NCBI GenBank assembly: GCA_902363555.1
Contig: CABJAM010000007.1
Coordinates: 186,001-250,000 of the forward strand
DNA from: Lachnospiraceae bacterium
GTDB taxonomy: Bacteria; Bacillota; Clostridia; Lachnospirales; Lachnospiraceae
Reading direction: 5' to 3'
Length of the DNA: 64,000 nucleotides
Shown: positions 25,344 to 34,954 of the stretch, in pieces
How positions within the stretch are numbered: position 1 is the first letter of the stretch
Layout: the number at the start of each line of letters is the position of its first letter
Made by a program: the position numbers and the translations under genes
The notes under the pieces: model-generated
What the model saw: only the letters and a program-made list of their open reading frames with translations
What the model was told of the DNA's origin: nothing
Databases searched by the model: none

Positions 25344-27359
25344 TTACACGATATCTATGGCGGCTTCATATCCGCCATGGACTGCATCACCTACTTTTCC
25401 AGCCGTTTGACAGTCACCGATCACATAGGTTTTTACAGCGCCGGCCATAGCCCGGATTTCCTCAACAGACGTTTCATCCGGCTTCATTCCCATGGAGTAA
25501 ATGCACGTATCCGCTTCAATCAACTGCGGGCCGCTGCCATTTTCCACCAAAATACCGTCCTCTCTAAATTCCAGCACACGGGTATTTAAAAGCTGATGGA
25601 TATGACGCTTATCCATTTCATCCATCAGAGCATTGCGGTAATAGGCAAAGGTTTCCTTCGCCATCATATCCTGCATTTCGATGACCGTTACGCGATGTCC
25701 ATGTGCGGCCAAATGCAGCCCCACTTCACAGCCAACCAGTCCGCCGCCGGCCAATGCCACATTTTTGCCGATCTGATCCATGTGCCCATAAGCTTCCATA
25801 GCACTCATGGCCATTTTGATCCCTGGAATGGGCGGCACCGACGGATGGGCACCGACAGCAATGATCACTGCGTCCGGACGGACCGCGTCGATGATCTCTT
25901 TTGTGCACGGCGTATTTAAACGCACATCCGCGCCGCTTTCCCATACCTCGCGAATAAGAAGATTTTTAAAATTCCGCAGATCCACCTTATCCTCATCATT
26001 ATCCGTAAAATTAATCGTTCCGCCAAGCACGCCGGTCTTTTCCAGCAATACGACCTGATGGCCCCGCCGACATGCAGTGATGGCCGCCTGCATACCGCCG
26101 ACACCACCGCCCACGATCAGCACCTTCCTTGAAGCTTCCGGCAATGGATGACGGTCCTCATACCAGCCAAAGCCCGAATCCGGATTGATCGCGCACCGGC
26201 CCATGGCCGCCGGCGTAAATATGGCCATAACCTGCGCTTTGGTCAGTCCGCGCTGCTCCAGGGGCACATCCGTCTCATGCTCAAAGGAACCTGGATAGCA
26301 TGAAAAGCAGCGCACACACCTGCGTATGTGATCCTTGTTCCCGCACATCGCCTTATTTGGAAATTCCGGATCTGCAAAGCCCTGACGGCCCAGCTCGATA
26401 AAGTCAGCCTTCCCCTCACGGATGATCTGCTCGGCCATATCCGGGTCATTAATTCCGCCAATAACTGCCACCTTGGATATTTTCACCGCCGCCTTAACCT
26501 TCGCCGCATATTCCACGTTAACGCCGTGGATATCAAAAAAATCAGAAAAAGTCTGCGTCCGGTTTCCAAGCCATTTCAGGCCATTGGAAATATGTATAAT
26601 ATCGGCCAGACCATCGATCTCTTTGCAAAATTCCACCGTATCGTCAATGGTCATACCGCCTTCAACGCCATCCTGAGCGGAAAACCGCAGTTCGATGATG
26701 CGGTCCTCGCCAATCCCCTCCCGCACAGCCTGTAAAAGACGTTTTGGAAAACGCGCACGATTTTCCATGGAACCGCCATACTCATCAGTACGGTGATTCG
26801 TCCACGGAGATACAAACTGCTGCAGCAAGAAGCCATGGCCGCCATGAACGAGGATACCATCAAACCCGCAGGCTCTGGCAAGACTGCCCATATTCTTGAA
26901 ATCATTGCACACCTTTGCCATCATTTCCTCATTAAACGCATGGACATGAACGCCGTCCTCACGGATGTAATCATCCGGCCCCCAGGGTACATACGGCGGC
27001 TTTGTCTCTGAGCGGGCGCCCTCGTGGGAAAATTCCAGATAAGCCAGCGCACCATGCTTTTTAATCCGGTCCGCATATTCCTTCAAAGCCTCAAAATCCG
27101 GCCCTTCATGGGATACAAGATCGATGGGCCGTTCCACAAAAGCCGCGCAGCCCTCCTCATTATTCGTGGGCAGCTCGCCGGTGGATACCGCGGCGAAACC
27201 ACCTCTGGCCCGCTTTTCCACCATGCGGTAAACATTTTCCGCCACATCAGGCAGAAACAACACCGCGTGGGCGAACAGCGTCGGCGCGGCGATCAGCCGG
27301 TTTTTGTAGGTTTTCCCCCGGATCGTCAATGGACTGAATAAAAACTCGAAATCGCTCAT
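25344..27359 (-). CDS. NADH:flavin oxidoreductase of the old yellow enzyme / 2,4-dienoyl-CoA reductase family
   Basis: A 671-residue enzyme. Residues 1-340 are an FMN TIM barrel (LIAAPTLFAHA, VHGGHGFLLQQFVSP), followed by the [4Fe-4S] cysteines CVRCFSC and a distant RCAINP, then FAD (VLIVGGGVGGMQAA) and NAD(P) (VALAGGGLVGCEVG) domains. Relatives reduce C=C bonds of enoates, dienoyl-CoA or bile acid intermediates. The spacing between the third and fourth cysteine is longer than usual (about 35 residues). The LysR gene upstream is divergent and may control it. GGAGG precedes ATG 27359. Confidence 0.9.
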   Translation of the reverse strand: MSDFEFLFSPLTIRGKTYKNRLIAAPTLFAHAVLFLPDVAENVYRMVEKRARGGFAAVSTGELPTNNEEGCAAFVERPIDLVSHEGPDFEALKEYADRIKKHGALAYLEFSHEGARSETKPPYVPWGPDDYIREDGVHVHAFNEEMMAKVCNDFKNMGSLARACGFDGILVHGGHGFLLQQFVSPWTNHRTDEYGGSMENRARFPKRLLQAVREGIGEDRIIELRFSAQDGVEGGMTIDDTVEFCKEIDGLADIIHISNGLKWLGNRTQTFSDFFDIHGVNVEYAAKVKAAVKISKVAVIGGINDPDMAEQIIREGKADFIELGRQGFADPEFPNKAMCGNKDHIRRCVRCFSCYPGSFEHETDVPLEQRGLTKAQVMAIFTPAAMGRCAINPDSGFGWYEDRHPLPEASRKVLIVGGGVGGMQAAITACRRGHQVVLLEKTGVLGGTINFTDNDEDKVDLRNFKNLLIREVWESGADVRLNTPCTKEIIDAVRPDAVIIAVGAHPSVPPIPGIKMAMSAMEAYGHMDQIGKNVALAGGGLVGCEVGLHLAAHGHRVTVIEMQDMMAKETFAYYRNALMDEMDKRHIHQLLNTRVLEFREDGILVENGSGPQLIEADTCIYSMGMKPDETSVEEIRAMAGAVKTYVIGDCQTAGKVGDAVHGGYEAAIDIV

Positions 27360-27399
27360 ACCTTTCTCCTCCGTATATTTTGATAAGATAATTATAATT

Positions 27400-27456
27400 C
27401 GTCAGGGATTTCCGCAGGAAATCGTTGACCTGCCTGCCCATCAGGACAGTCTCTAT
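27400..27456. repeat. Two-hairpin repeat family, single copy
   Basis: Aligns with the units at 17131-17258: GGGATTTCCGC... then CCTGCCCATCAGG, whose stem is preserved by paired changes (CCTG/CAGG), then TCTCTATGA. It lies in the divergent promoter region between the reductase and LysR genes. Confidence 0.55.
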
Positions 27457-27542
27457 GATCCTATTATATATCCGGATAAATAAAATGGCCAATATCTGTT
27501 TTGGCAGAATGATATAACTTTTTAGAATATCACTGAATAACC

Positions 27543-27571
27543 TTGACAAACCGCTGGAAATTCGGTATGTT
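27543..27571 (+). promoter_or_regulatory. SigmaA promoter of the LysR gene
   Basis: TTGACA at 27543-27548 and TATGTT at 27566-27571 with a 17-bp spacer, 40 bp upstream of the LysR start. Confidence 0.75.
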
Positions 27572-27610
27572 CAAATCGCATAGCATGATATTTAGGGGGA
27601 AATCAATTTT

Positions 27611-28504
27611 ATGAACGACATATCCATCCAAAGGATGTCCTATTTTATAACCGCCGCCGAATATTGCAGCTTTTCCCAGGCCGCAGACAAGCTTTATGTC
27701 TCCCAGCCCCAGATCAGCAAATGGATTCGCGGACTTGAAAATGATCTGGGTATCACCTTATTTACCCGGACAGCCCACGGCGTGGCCCTCACCCGCGAAG
27801 GCCGTTATCTGTATGAGGAGTGGAAACCGTTATATCAGGCCTTCCAAAACAGCCTGAAAGAAATCCGGAGCATGGCCGACCAAACACGAAGCTCTCTGAA
27901 CATCGGCAGCGCTCCGGTGCTCAACAACAGCGCCCATTTAAATAGCGCTCTGAATGCATTTGAAAGCGCCTGCCCCCAAACGGATATTACCGTGGAAGTC
28001 TATGAGTTTTCAGAACTGACAAAACGGCTTCTGGACGGAAGCCTGGACATGATCTATACGTATAACTTTCATCTGGACGGCATCCCCGGCATCTCTACGG
28101 CCTACCTCCACCGCTCACAGGTCTGTATCGCCATCCCGGCCGCCCATCGGCTGGCGCACAAAGCGGATCTGAAGCTCTCAGACCTCACCGGGGAAACCCT
28201 GCTGCTGGAGCAGACACCCGACACAGAAAACGAAACCAACTGGGTCCTCAGTGAGTGCCAGAAAAACGGCTGCTATCCCGGCCACATCCGCTATACGCCC
28301 AACATAACCTCCCTGGTCACAGCCATCAACCGGAACAAGGGCTTCTCCCTCCTCTGTCAGGACATCGCTGATACACTGGGGAACAGTCTCATCACCCGGT
28401 CACTCCCCGCAGGCTACATCCCGGTCTACGTCGTCCTGGCCTGGGTAGAATCCCGGGAAACCCCGGAAATCACTGCCTTCTCACGCTATCTGAACCAACC
28501 CTGA
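27611..28504 (+). CDS. LysR family transcriptional regulator
   Basis: A 297-residue regulator with the N-terminal winged helix (MSYFITAAEYCSFSQAADKLYVSQPQISKWIRGLE) and a LysR substrate-binding domain (about 90-295). It is divergent from the old-yellow-enzyme gene, the usual LysR arrangement for a target, but the ligand is unknown. AGGGGGA precedes ATG 27611. A GC-rich stretch without a gene (28505-28654) separates it from kdpE. Confidence 0.9.
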   Translation: MNDISIQRMSYFITAAEYCSFSQAADKLYVSQPQISKWIRGLENDLGITLFTRTAHGVALTREGRYLYEEWKPLYQAFQNSLKEIRSMADQTRSSLNIGSAPVLNNSAHLNSALNAFESACPQTDITVEVYEFSELTKRLLDGSLDMIYTYNFHLDGIPGISTAYLHRSQVCIAIPAAHRLAHKADLKLSDLTGETLLLEQTPDTENETNWVLSECQKNGCYPGHIRYTPNITSLVTAINRNKGFSLLCQDIADTLGNSLITRSLPAGYIPVYVVLAWVESRETPEITAFSRYLNQP

Positions 28505-28654
28505 CCCCCCAGGGCTCCGTCCGCCCGCGCCCCGCCACGCAGCATAACCGCCGGGTTTCAACGCAGCCCTGCCGCAGCCAAGACTTCGCCGGCCATCCCG
28601 TCCGCGAAACGGCATTCTTCTTCTGCCCGGAGCTGCGTAAAAACGTTCCCGCCT

Positions 28655-29350
28655 TCAAACCCGCAGCATCCGATACCCCACCCCCACATGTGTCTGTATA
28701 TACCTGGGATTGGCCGTATCCGCTTCGATCTTTTTGCGCAGCGTCGCCATAAACACCCGCAGTGAGGCCACATCATTATCCCATGCGCTCCCCCAGATTT
28801 CCCGGGTAATAAACGTATGGGTCAGCACCTTCCCCACATTTCTGGAAAGCAGGCATAAAAGCTTATACTCGATCGGCGTCAGATGCAGCTCCTGTTCTCC
28901 CATAAAAACGCAGCCCGCCATATAATCAATCTTCAGATCACCATTGGTAAATACAGAATTCATCACCATATCTCCGCCGGCATCATTCAGCCGGCGAAAC
29001 GTCACCCGAAGCCTGGCCAGCAGCTCCTCCACAGAAAACGGCTTCGTTAAATAATCGTCGGCTCCGGCATCCAGGGCATCGATCTTATCCGTATCCTCAC
29101 TCCGTGCGCTGATAACAATGATCGGCGTCCTGGACCATGAACGTATTTTTCCGATCACCTCAATACCGTCCATATCCGGCAGGCCCAGATCCAGCAAAAT
29201 CACATCCGGATTATGGGAAGCCGACTCCATAACCGCCGCTTCTGCGCTGGCCGCAGTCAGATAGCGGTAAGCATGTGTCTCAAGCGTTGTCGTTATAAGA
29301 TTCCGGACCGCCGGATCATCCTCAACAACAAGAATTAAAGGTTTATTCAT
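28655..29350 (-). CDS. kdpE: KdpE response regulator
   Basis: A 231-residue OmpR-type regulator with receiver aspartate in VILLDLGLPDMDG and C-terminal winged helix (PIEYKLLCLLSRNVGKVLTHTFI). It overlaps the kdpD stop by 8 bp. KdpE turns on the Kdp pump when K+ is scarce. A match to the E. coli KdpE site lies in front of kdpF (36929-36948). Confidence 0.94.
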   Translation of the reverse strand: MNKPLILVVEDDPAVRNLITTTLETHAYRYLTAASAEAAVMESASHNPDVILLDLGLPDMDGIEVIGKIRSWSRTPIIVISARSEDTDKIDALDAGADDYLTKPFSVEELLARLRVTFRRLNDAGGDMVMNSVFTNGDLKIDYMAGCVFMGEQELHLTPIEYKLLCLLSRNVGKVLTHTFITREIWGSAWDNDVASLRVFMATLRKKIEADTANPRYIQTHVGVGYRMLRV

Positions 29351-32036
29351 GTAAGGTAACCTCCTCTATGGGCAAAGTAAACGTAAACACTGCTCCCTGT
29401 GGCTGATTGTCCGCAACGGAAATCTCGCCGCCATGGGCATTGACAATAGATCTGCACAGAGCCAGGCCGAGTCCGAGACTACGCCGGCTGTCAGCAACCT
29501 TTGTTCCTGCCGTATAAAACATATCAAAAATATGGGGCTTGGCCTCGTCGGAAATACCACCGCCATTATCCGAAACCGAAATAATAGCTCTTTTACCCGA
29601 CCGCCGCGTCTTAATCTCAATCGTTGAACCAGCCGGCGTATATTTTATGGCATTATCCACAAGATTAATGAGTACCTGCATGATCAGCCGCGCATCTACC
29701 TTTACAAGCATAAATTCCTCATCGGAGACAACACGGATCTCATGCTCGCTGCGGCGTCGATCCGTATGCTGCAGTGCCTCCGCGATCACCTCATCCAAAA
29801 GCTCCGCCGTCAGCCGCAGCTTCATGGTTCCATCCTCGATCCGGGTTACAGAAAGAAGATTTTCCACCAAATTAATGAGCCACAGGGAATCATCATAGAT
29901 ATCCCCATACAGTATCCGGCGCTTTTCCGGATCGATATCATCGCCGCTGGACAGCAGAATACCCGCATTCCCGGAAATAGACGTGAGCGGTGTGCGCAGA
30001 TCATGGGAAATGGAACGGAGCAGATTAGCCCGCAGCTGCTCATTTCGGGCAAGCAGCGCCGCTTCCTCCCGCTCCTTGGATATCCGGTCATTTTTCATTG
30101 CCAGCGCACATTCCCCAAGCATCGAGAGCACGATACTGTTTTCAAAAGCATCCAAAGGCACATCATTGATGGCAATGCCAACCACACCGAACACCTCCGT
30201 GCCCACTCTGACGGACAGGTAAAGGCACCTGGACTCACCGAGCGTTCCCGTCGTTGCACCGGCATGCTTATTATTGTGATAAACCCAGGATGCCACAGCC
30301 ATTTCATTGGCATTTGTATAGGTATCCATATCCCCGTCCGGCCGGGCCGGAAACAGCCGCGGTCGGGTCAGTGTACCATCCCCGACACCATAAAACAAAA
30401 TATCCCGGTTCAACAGCTTTGTCAATTGATTCCCGGTAACATTAATGATACCGTCCAGCCCCCATTCATTTCCAAGCAGCCGGTTCGTATCAAACAATAT
30501 CTTTGTCCGGTAGGCTGTGGCTGCCGCCTGGCGGGCCTGACGTTTGATCCTTACCGCCAGAGAGCTGGCCAGTAAAGCTGCTATAAACATGATCAAAAAT
30601 GTTGCCGGATAACCGGTATCATAAGCATTAAGAGAAAATCGCGGCTCTGTAAACAGGAAATTAAAAATAAGCACGCTGATCACTGAGCTGACCAGACTAT
30701 AAATCCGCAGTGAAGTAACAGCCGCCGTCACAAGAACGCCTAAAATATAGACCGTAATTATATTAGCCTCACTAAAACCAATCTGATAAAAAAGTGCGCC
30801 GATGGCCGATGCGCCTAAAAAGATCATCACACTTTTAAGCGTATCCGCCGCCGTAAATCCCGGTTTTTGCCGCAGCCTGCGAAGTCTCGGCCGCGGCATG
30901 GCTTTTTGATCCGGAATAATATAAATATCCAGCTCCGGTGCTAAAAGCGTGATTTTTTCCGTCAGCGACTGCCGGCCCCAAAGCAGCCCCCTGCGTGTAC
31001 TGCTCCGGCCAAGAACGATTTTAGATACTCCTGAAAGCTGCGCAAATTCTGAAATCTGAAAGGCAATGTCATCACCGTAAACGGTCTCGATCGCAGCGCC
31101 CAGCTTTCCCGCCAGACGTATGTTTTCCCGAAGACGCTTTTTATCCTCATCGTCAAGAGAAGCGCTGTCCGGCGTCTCCACATAAAGCGCTGTGAAATTG
31201 GCTTTAAAAGCGCCGGCCATCCGGGCTGCCGTCCGTATGATCTTCGCATTGGTAGGTGACGAGGATAAGCAGACAAGGATATGCTCATCGGTAAACCGGC
31301 GGTTATCCCTTCCTCCGGAAAGCTCCGACATCTTATTGACCCGGTCGGCGCAGCGCCTCAGAGCTATTTCCCGAAGCGCCTCAAGGTTTGGCTCTGTAAA
31401 AAAATTATCCAGCGCCCGTTCAGCCTGGTCTTTCTTGTAAACCCTTCCCTCACAAAGACGCTCGATCAGTTCCTTTGGTTCAATATCCACAAGCTTTACC
31501 TGAGCCGCCTCATCGAATACAGAATCCGGTATCCGCTCCTTCACCGTCACACCGGTAATGGATGCAACAAGATCGTTCAAGCTTTCAATATGTTGCACAT
31601 TTACCGTCGTATAAACGTCGATTCCCTGGTTCAGGAGCTCATTCACATCCTGATACCGCTTCACATGACGACAACCTTCCGCATTGGTATGGGCCAGCTC
31701 ATCCACAAGGATCAGGTCCGGCTTACGAGCCAGGGCACCGTCCAGATCAAATTCCTGTAATGTGATACCGGCATGAGGCACCGCCCGCGTCGGCAGTACC
31801 TCCAGCCCGTTAAGCAGCGCAGCCGTTTGAGGCCGCGCATGAGGCTCCACATAACCGGCTACCACATCAACGCCCTGATGCAGCAGCTCGTGAGCCTCCT
31901 TTAGCATGGTGTAGGTCTTCCCGACCCCGGCCGCATAGCCGAAAAAAATCTTTAATCTGCCTCTGCCGCTCTCTTTTGTCTCTTCCTTTTGGATCTGCCT
32001 TAGAAGCTCCTCCGGATCACTGCGAACCTCATCCAC
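29343..32036 (-). CDS. kdpD: KdpD sensor histidine kinase
   Basis: An 897-residue kinase with the N-terminal KdpD domain (GRGRLKIFFGYAAGVGKTYTM, a Walker A), a Usp-like domain (about 245-370), four membrane helices of DUF4118 (about 390-500), a GAF region and the HisKA/HATPase unit (SHDLRTPLTSISGNAG, with SLGLGLALCRSI). It senses low K+ or osmotic change. I chose GTG 32036 since GGGAGGTGG lies 7 bases upstream; the longer frame to GTG 32063 would begin ahead of this site. Confidence 0.94.
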   Translation of the reverse strand: MDEVRSDPEELLRQIQKEETKESGRGRLKIFFGYAAGVGKTYTMLKEAHELLHQGVDVVAGYVEPHARPQTAALLNGLEVLPTRAVPHAGITLQEFDLDGALARKPDLILVDELAHTNAEGCRHVKRYQDVNELLNQGIDVYTTVNVQHIESLNDLVASITGVTVKERIPDSVFDEAAQVKLVDIEPKELIERLCEGRVYKKDQAERALDNFFTEPNLEALREIALRRCADRVNKMSELSGGRDNRRFTDEHILVCLSSSPTNAKIIRTAARMAGAFKANFTALYVETPDSASLDDEDKKRLRENIRLAGKLGAAIETVYGDDIAFQISEFAQLSGVSKIVLGRSSTRRGLLWGRQSLTEKITLLAPELDIYIIPDQKAMPRPRLRRLRQKPGFTAADTLKSVMIFLGASAIGALFYQIGFSEANIITVYILGVLVTAAVTSLRIYSLVSSVISVLIFNFLFTEPRFSLNAYDTGYPATFLIMFIAALLASSLAVRIKRQARQAAATAYRTKILFDTNRLLGNEWGLDGIINVTGNQLTKLLNRDILFYGVGDGTLTRPRLFPARPDGDMDTYTNANEMAVASWVYHNNKHAGATTGTLGESRCLYLSVRVGTEVFGVVGIAINDVPLDAFENSIVLSMLGECALAMKNDRISKEREEAALLARNEQLRANLLRSISHDLRTPLTSISGNAGILLSSGDDIDPEKRRILYGDIYDDSLWLINLVENLLSVTRIEDGTMKLRLTAELLDEVIAEALQHTDRRRSEHEIRVVSDEEFMLVKVDARLIMQVLINLVDNAIKYTPAGSTIEIKTRRSGKRAIISVSDNGGGISDEAKPHIFDMFYTAGTKVADSRRSLGLGLALCRSIVNAHGGEISVADNQPQGAVFTFTLPIEEVTLHE

Positions 32037-32162
32037 ATAACCACCTCCCAAACAACCGCACACGGCAAAATAACAGAGCCGCGCAGCGTTACAAAACTAC
32101 GATCAACCTACCCAAAGTATAACGATTCCCGTCTTAATATGGCATTAATAAACCTTTACCTG

Positions 32163-32180
32163 CATTAAGATTGTATAAAG
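32163..32180 (-). promoter_or_regulatory. Possible second KdpE-type box before kdpD
   Basis: On the minus strand CTTTATACAATCTTAATG resembles the box before kdpF (CTTTATACATTATTTACA) in its first half. It lies in the 196-bp gap between kdpC and kdpD, 130 bp upstream of the kdpD start, and may give kdpDE its own control. Confidence 0.4.
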
Positions 32181-32232
32181 ATTCTACCTCAAAACGGCTT
32201 AAAATAAAACCCTTTTGTTGGTTAACTGATAT

Positions 32233-32838
32233 TTAAGAAAGAATCCCATCCAGCATCAGATTTACCTTCAGAACATTTACCGTTTCTTCTCCAAAAATCC
32301 CAAGGAATCTTCCTTTGGTGCACTGATCGATAATATCCCGGACCTTATCCTCGCCTATCCCCTGAGCGTTAGCGATCCGCGCTACCTGATACTCGGCCGC
32401 TGCCGGGGAAATATGAGGGTCCAGGCCGCTGCCGGAGCAGGTCACCAGATCCACCGGAACCGCGGTCTCATCCATATCCGGATTGGCAGCCCGAAGCTTC
32501 TCCACCCGTTCGGCTACCAGAGCTTCATATTCTTCGCTGGCCGGAGACAAGTTCGACGGAGACGCATACATCACCGCCTTTCCGTCTGCATCCGTATATG
32601 TGGCCACATCTATATTCATAATACGGCCCCACATATGACGGTCATCGGTATACTGCTGGCCAAGCAGTTCACTTCCATATTTTTTGCCATCCACCTCGAT
32701 CAGACTTCCATTGGCCTGATCCGGGAAAATAAGCTGAGCTATTCCGGTAATAACACCGGTATAAAGTATACCGCATACAACCGTAAAAATCAAAAATATC
32801 ATCGCCGCTTTGGGCAAAACAGATTTAAAAGTTTTCAT
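32233..32838 (-). CDS. kdpC: KdpC subunit of K+-transporting ATPase
   Basis: A 201-residue protein with one N-terminal membrane helix and the external KdpC domain (GSELLGQQYTDDRHMWGR, ASPSNLSP, SGSGLDPHISPAAAEYQVARIA). It stabilises the KdpFABC complex. ATG 32838 is chosen over TTG 32841 on spacing from AGGAGG. It follows kdpB by 16 bp. Confidence 0.95.
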   Translation of the reverse strand: MKTFKSVLPKAAMIFLIFTVVCGILYTGVITGIAQLIFPDQANGSLIEVDGKKYGSELLGQQYTDDRHMWGRIMNIDVATYTDADGKAVMYASPSNLSPASEEYEALVAERVEKLRAANPDMDETAVPVDLVTCSGSGLDPHISPAAAEYQVARIANAQGIGEDKVRDIIDQCTKGRFLGIFGEETVNVLKVNLMLDGILS

Positions 32839-32854
32839 CAATATAACCTCCTAT

Positions 32855-34924
32855 TTATACCAGCCCCAGCATAACAAGCACCATATCAATCAATTTAATG
32901 AATATAAACGGAGCTGCCAGGCCGCCCAGACCGTAAATCAGCAAATTTCTTGAAAGCAGCTTTCCGGCCGGAAGCTCGCGATATTTTACACCTTTGAGTG
33001 CCAGTGGGATCAACGCGATAATAATCAGCGCATTATATATGATCGCCGAGAGTACTGCGCTCATAGGCGAATGTAAATTCATAATATTCAGTGCCGCCAG
33101 CCCCGGATACAGCCCCATGAACAGGGCGGGGATGATTGCAAAATATTTGGCCACGTCGTTGGCTATGGAAAAGGTTGTGAGACTTCCCCTGGTCATCAAG
33201 AGCTGTTTTCCGATACGCACAATGTCGATCAGCTTCGTGGGCGATGAATCCAGATCCACCATATTTCCTGCTTCCTTAGCGGCCTGAGTACCGGTGTTCA
33301 TAGCCACGGCCACATCGGCCTGAGCAAGTGCCGGAGCGTCATTGGTTCCATCACCGGTCATAGCCACTAAATGACCCTTGGCCTGAAAATCCCGTATCAT
33401 CGAAAGCTTGCCCTCCGGCGTAGCCTCCGCCAGAAAGTCATCCACACCAGCCTCGGCTGCTATGGCAGCGGCAGTCATGGGATTATCACCGGTGATCATA
33501 ATAGTTTTAATACCCATTTTCCGAAGATCTGCAAATTTTTCCTGAACGCCCTGCTTGATAATATCCTTCAGATGGATGACACCGAGGATCTTATGATTTT
33601 TGGAAACCACCAGCGGTGTACCGCCCTCCGATGCGATGGACTTCACAGCATTATCACACTGGGTGGAGTAAACACCACCGGCGCCCACTACATAAGCCTG
33701 CATGGCATCGGCAGCGCCCTTACGTATCTCATTGCCTTTAAAATCCACGCCGCTCATCCGTGTTTTTGCGGTAAACGGTATAAAATGCATACCGCTGTCT
33801 TCCAGATTACGGCCACGGATGCCAAACTTTTCCTTGGCCAGGACAACAACGCTTCGGCCCTCCGGCGTCTCATCCGCCAGAGAAGATAGCTGAGCCGCAT
33901 CCGCCAGCTCCTTTTCTGTAACTCCATCCACCGGAATAAAGGCGTATGCCTGCCGGTTTCCCAGGGTGATCGTACCGGTTTTATCCAGCATCAGTATATC
34001 CACATCCCCGGCCGCTTCAATAGCCCGGCCGCTCATAGCCAGCACATTGGCCTGATTTAAACGGCTCATACCGGCAATGCCGATAGCCGACAGCAGCGCG
34101 CCGATCGTTGTTGGCGCCAGACATACAAGCAGGGCCACCAGCGTTGTTACGGACGTCGGGTTTATAATCCCGGCCTCTCTGGATGAGAATATGGAATAGG
34201 TATAAAGGGATACCGTAACTAAAATAAATATAATGGACAAAGCCACAAGGAAAATCTGTAAAGCAATCTCATTGGGCGTTTTTTTACGTGAGGCCCCTTC
34301 CACCATGGCGATCATTTTATCCAGAAAGCTCTCTCCGGCCTCACTGGTCACCTGAACAACGATCCAGTCCGATAATACAGTCGTTCCTCCGGTCACCGCG
34401 CTGCGGTCTCCGCCGCTTTCACGGATAACGGGAGCAGATTCACCGGTAATGGCACTTTCATCCACAGATGCTGCGCCCTCAACAACCTCTCCATCGGCGG
34501 GTATTTGCTCTCCTGCCTTAACAATAACCAAATCACCTTTTTTAAGGGCTGCTGACGGTATAGATGTAAACTTATCCTTCTGGGCGGGTGAGTCGACCTT
34601 ATGTGCCTCTACATCCCGCCGTGAAGCTCTCAGCGTATCGGCCTGAGCCTTTCCCCGGCCCTCGGCAATGGCTTCTGCAAAATTTGCAAACAGCGATGTG
34701 AACCATAAAATTATGGCAATGGCCAGTGTATATCCAGTCGGCGCATCCTTAATCCCAAACAGGGATACGATCCAAAGGAGCGTTGTCAGAATCGCTGAAA
34801 TATAAACCAGCAGCATGACTGGATTTTCAGCCTGTATTCTCGGATTCAATTTTATAAACGAATCCTTAACAGCTCTGCCGAATATTTTTTTATCGACAAA
34901 ACCAGTTTTTGTATCTGCACTCAT
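32855..34924 (-). CDS. kdpB: KdpB catalytic P-type ATPase subunit
   Basis: A 689-residue P-type ATPase. The phosphorylated aspartate is in DKTGTITLGNRQA, with TGES in the actuator domain and GDGTNDAPALAQADV in the hinge. Membrane helices occur at about 35-80, 225-285 and 575-689. It powers K+ uptake through KdpA. The strong AGGAGG before ATG 34924 supports the start. Length is standard. Confidence 0.96.
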   Translation of the reverse strand: MSADTKTGFVDKKIFGRAVKDSFIKLNPRIQAENPVMLLVYISAILTTLLWIVSLFGIKDAPTGYTLAIAIILWFTSLFANFAEAIAEGRGKAQADTLRASRRDVEAHKVDSPAQKDKFTSIPSAALKKGDLVIVKAGEQIPADGEVVEGAASVDESAITGESAPVIRESGGDRSAVTGGTTVLSDWIVVQVTSEAGESFLDKMIAMVEGASRKKTPNEIALQIFLVALSIIFILVTVSLYTYSIFSSREAGIINPTSVTTLVALLVCLAPTTIGALLSAIGIAGMSRLNQANVLAMSGRAIEAAGDVDILMLDKTGTITLGNRQAYAFIPVDGVTEKELADAAQLSSLADETPEGRSVVVLAKEKFGIRGRNLEDSGMHFIPFTAKTRMSGVDFKGNEIRKGAADAMQAYVVGAGGVYSTQCDNAVKSIASEGGTPLVVSKNHKILGVIHLKDIIKQGVQEKFADLRKMGIKTIMITGDNPMTAAAIAAEAGVDDFLAEATPEGKLSMIRDFQAKGHLVAMTGDGTNDAPALAQADVAVAMNTGTQAAKEAGNMVDLDSSPTKLIDIVRIGKQLLMTRGSLTTFSIANDVAKYFAIIPALFMGLYPGLAALNIMNLHSPMSAVLSAIIYNALIIIALIPLALKGVKYRELPAGKLLSRNLLIYGLGGLAAPFIFIKLIDMVLVMLGLV

Positions 34925-34954
34925 ATTAAAAACCTCCTGTCAGACTTTCCAATA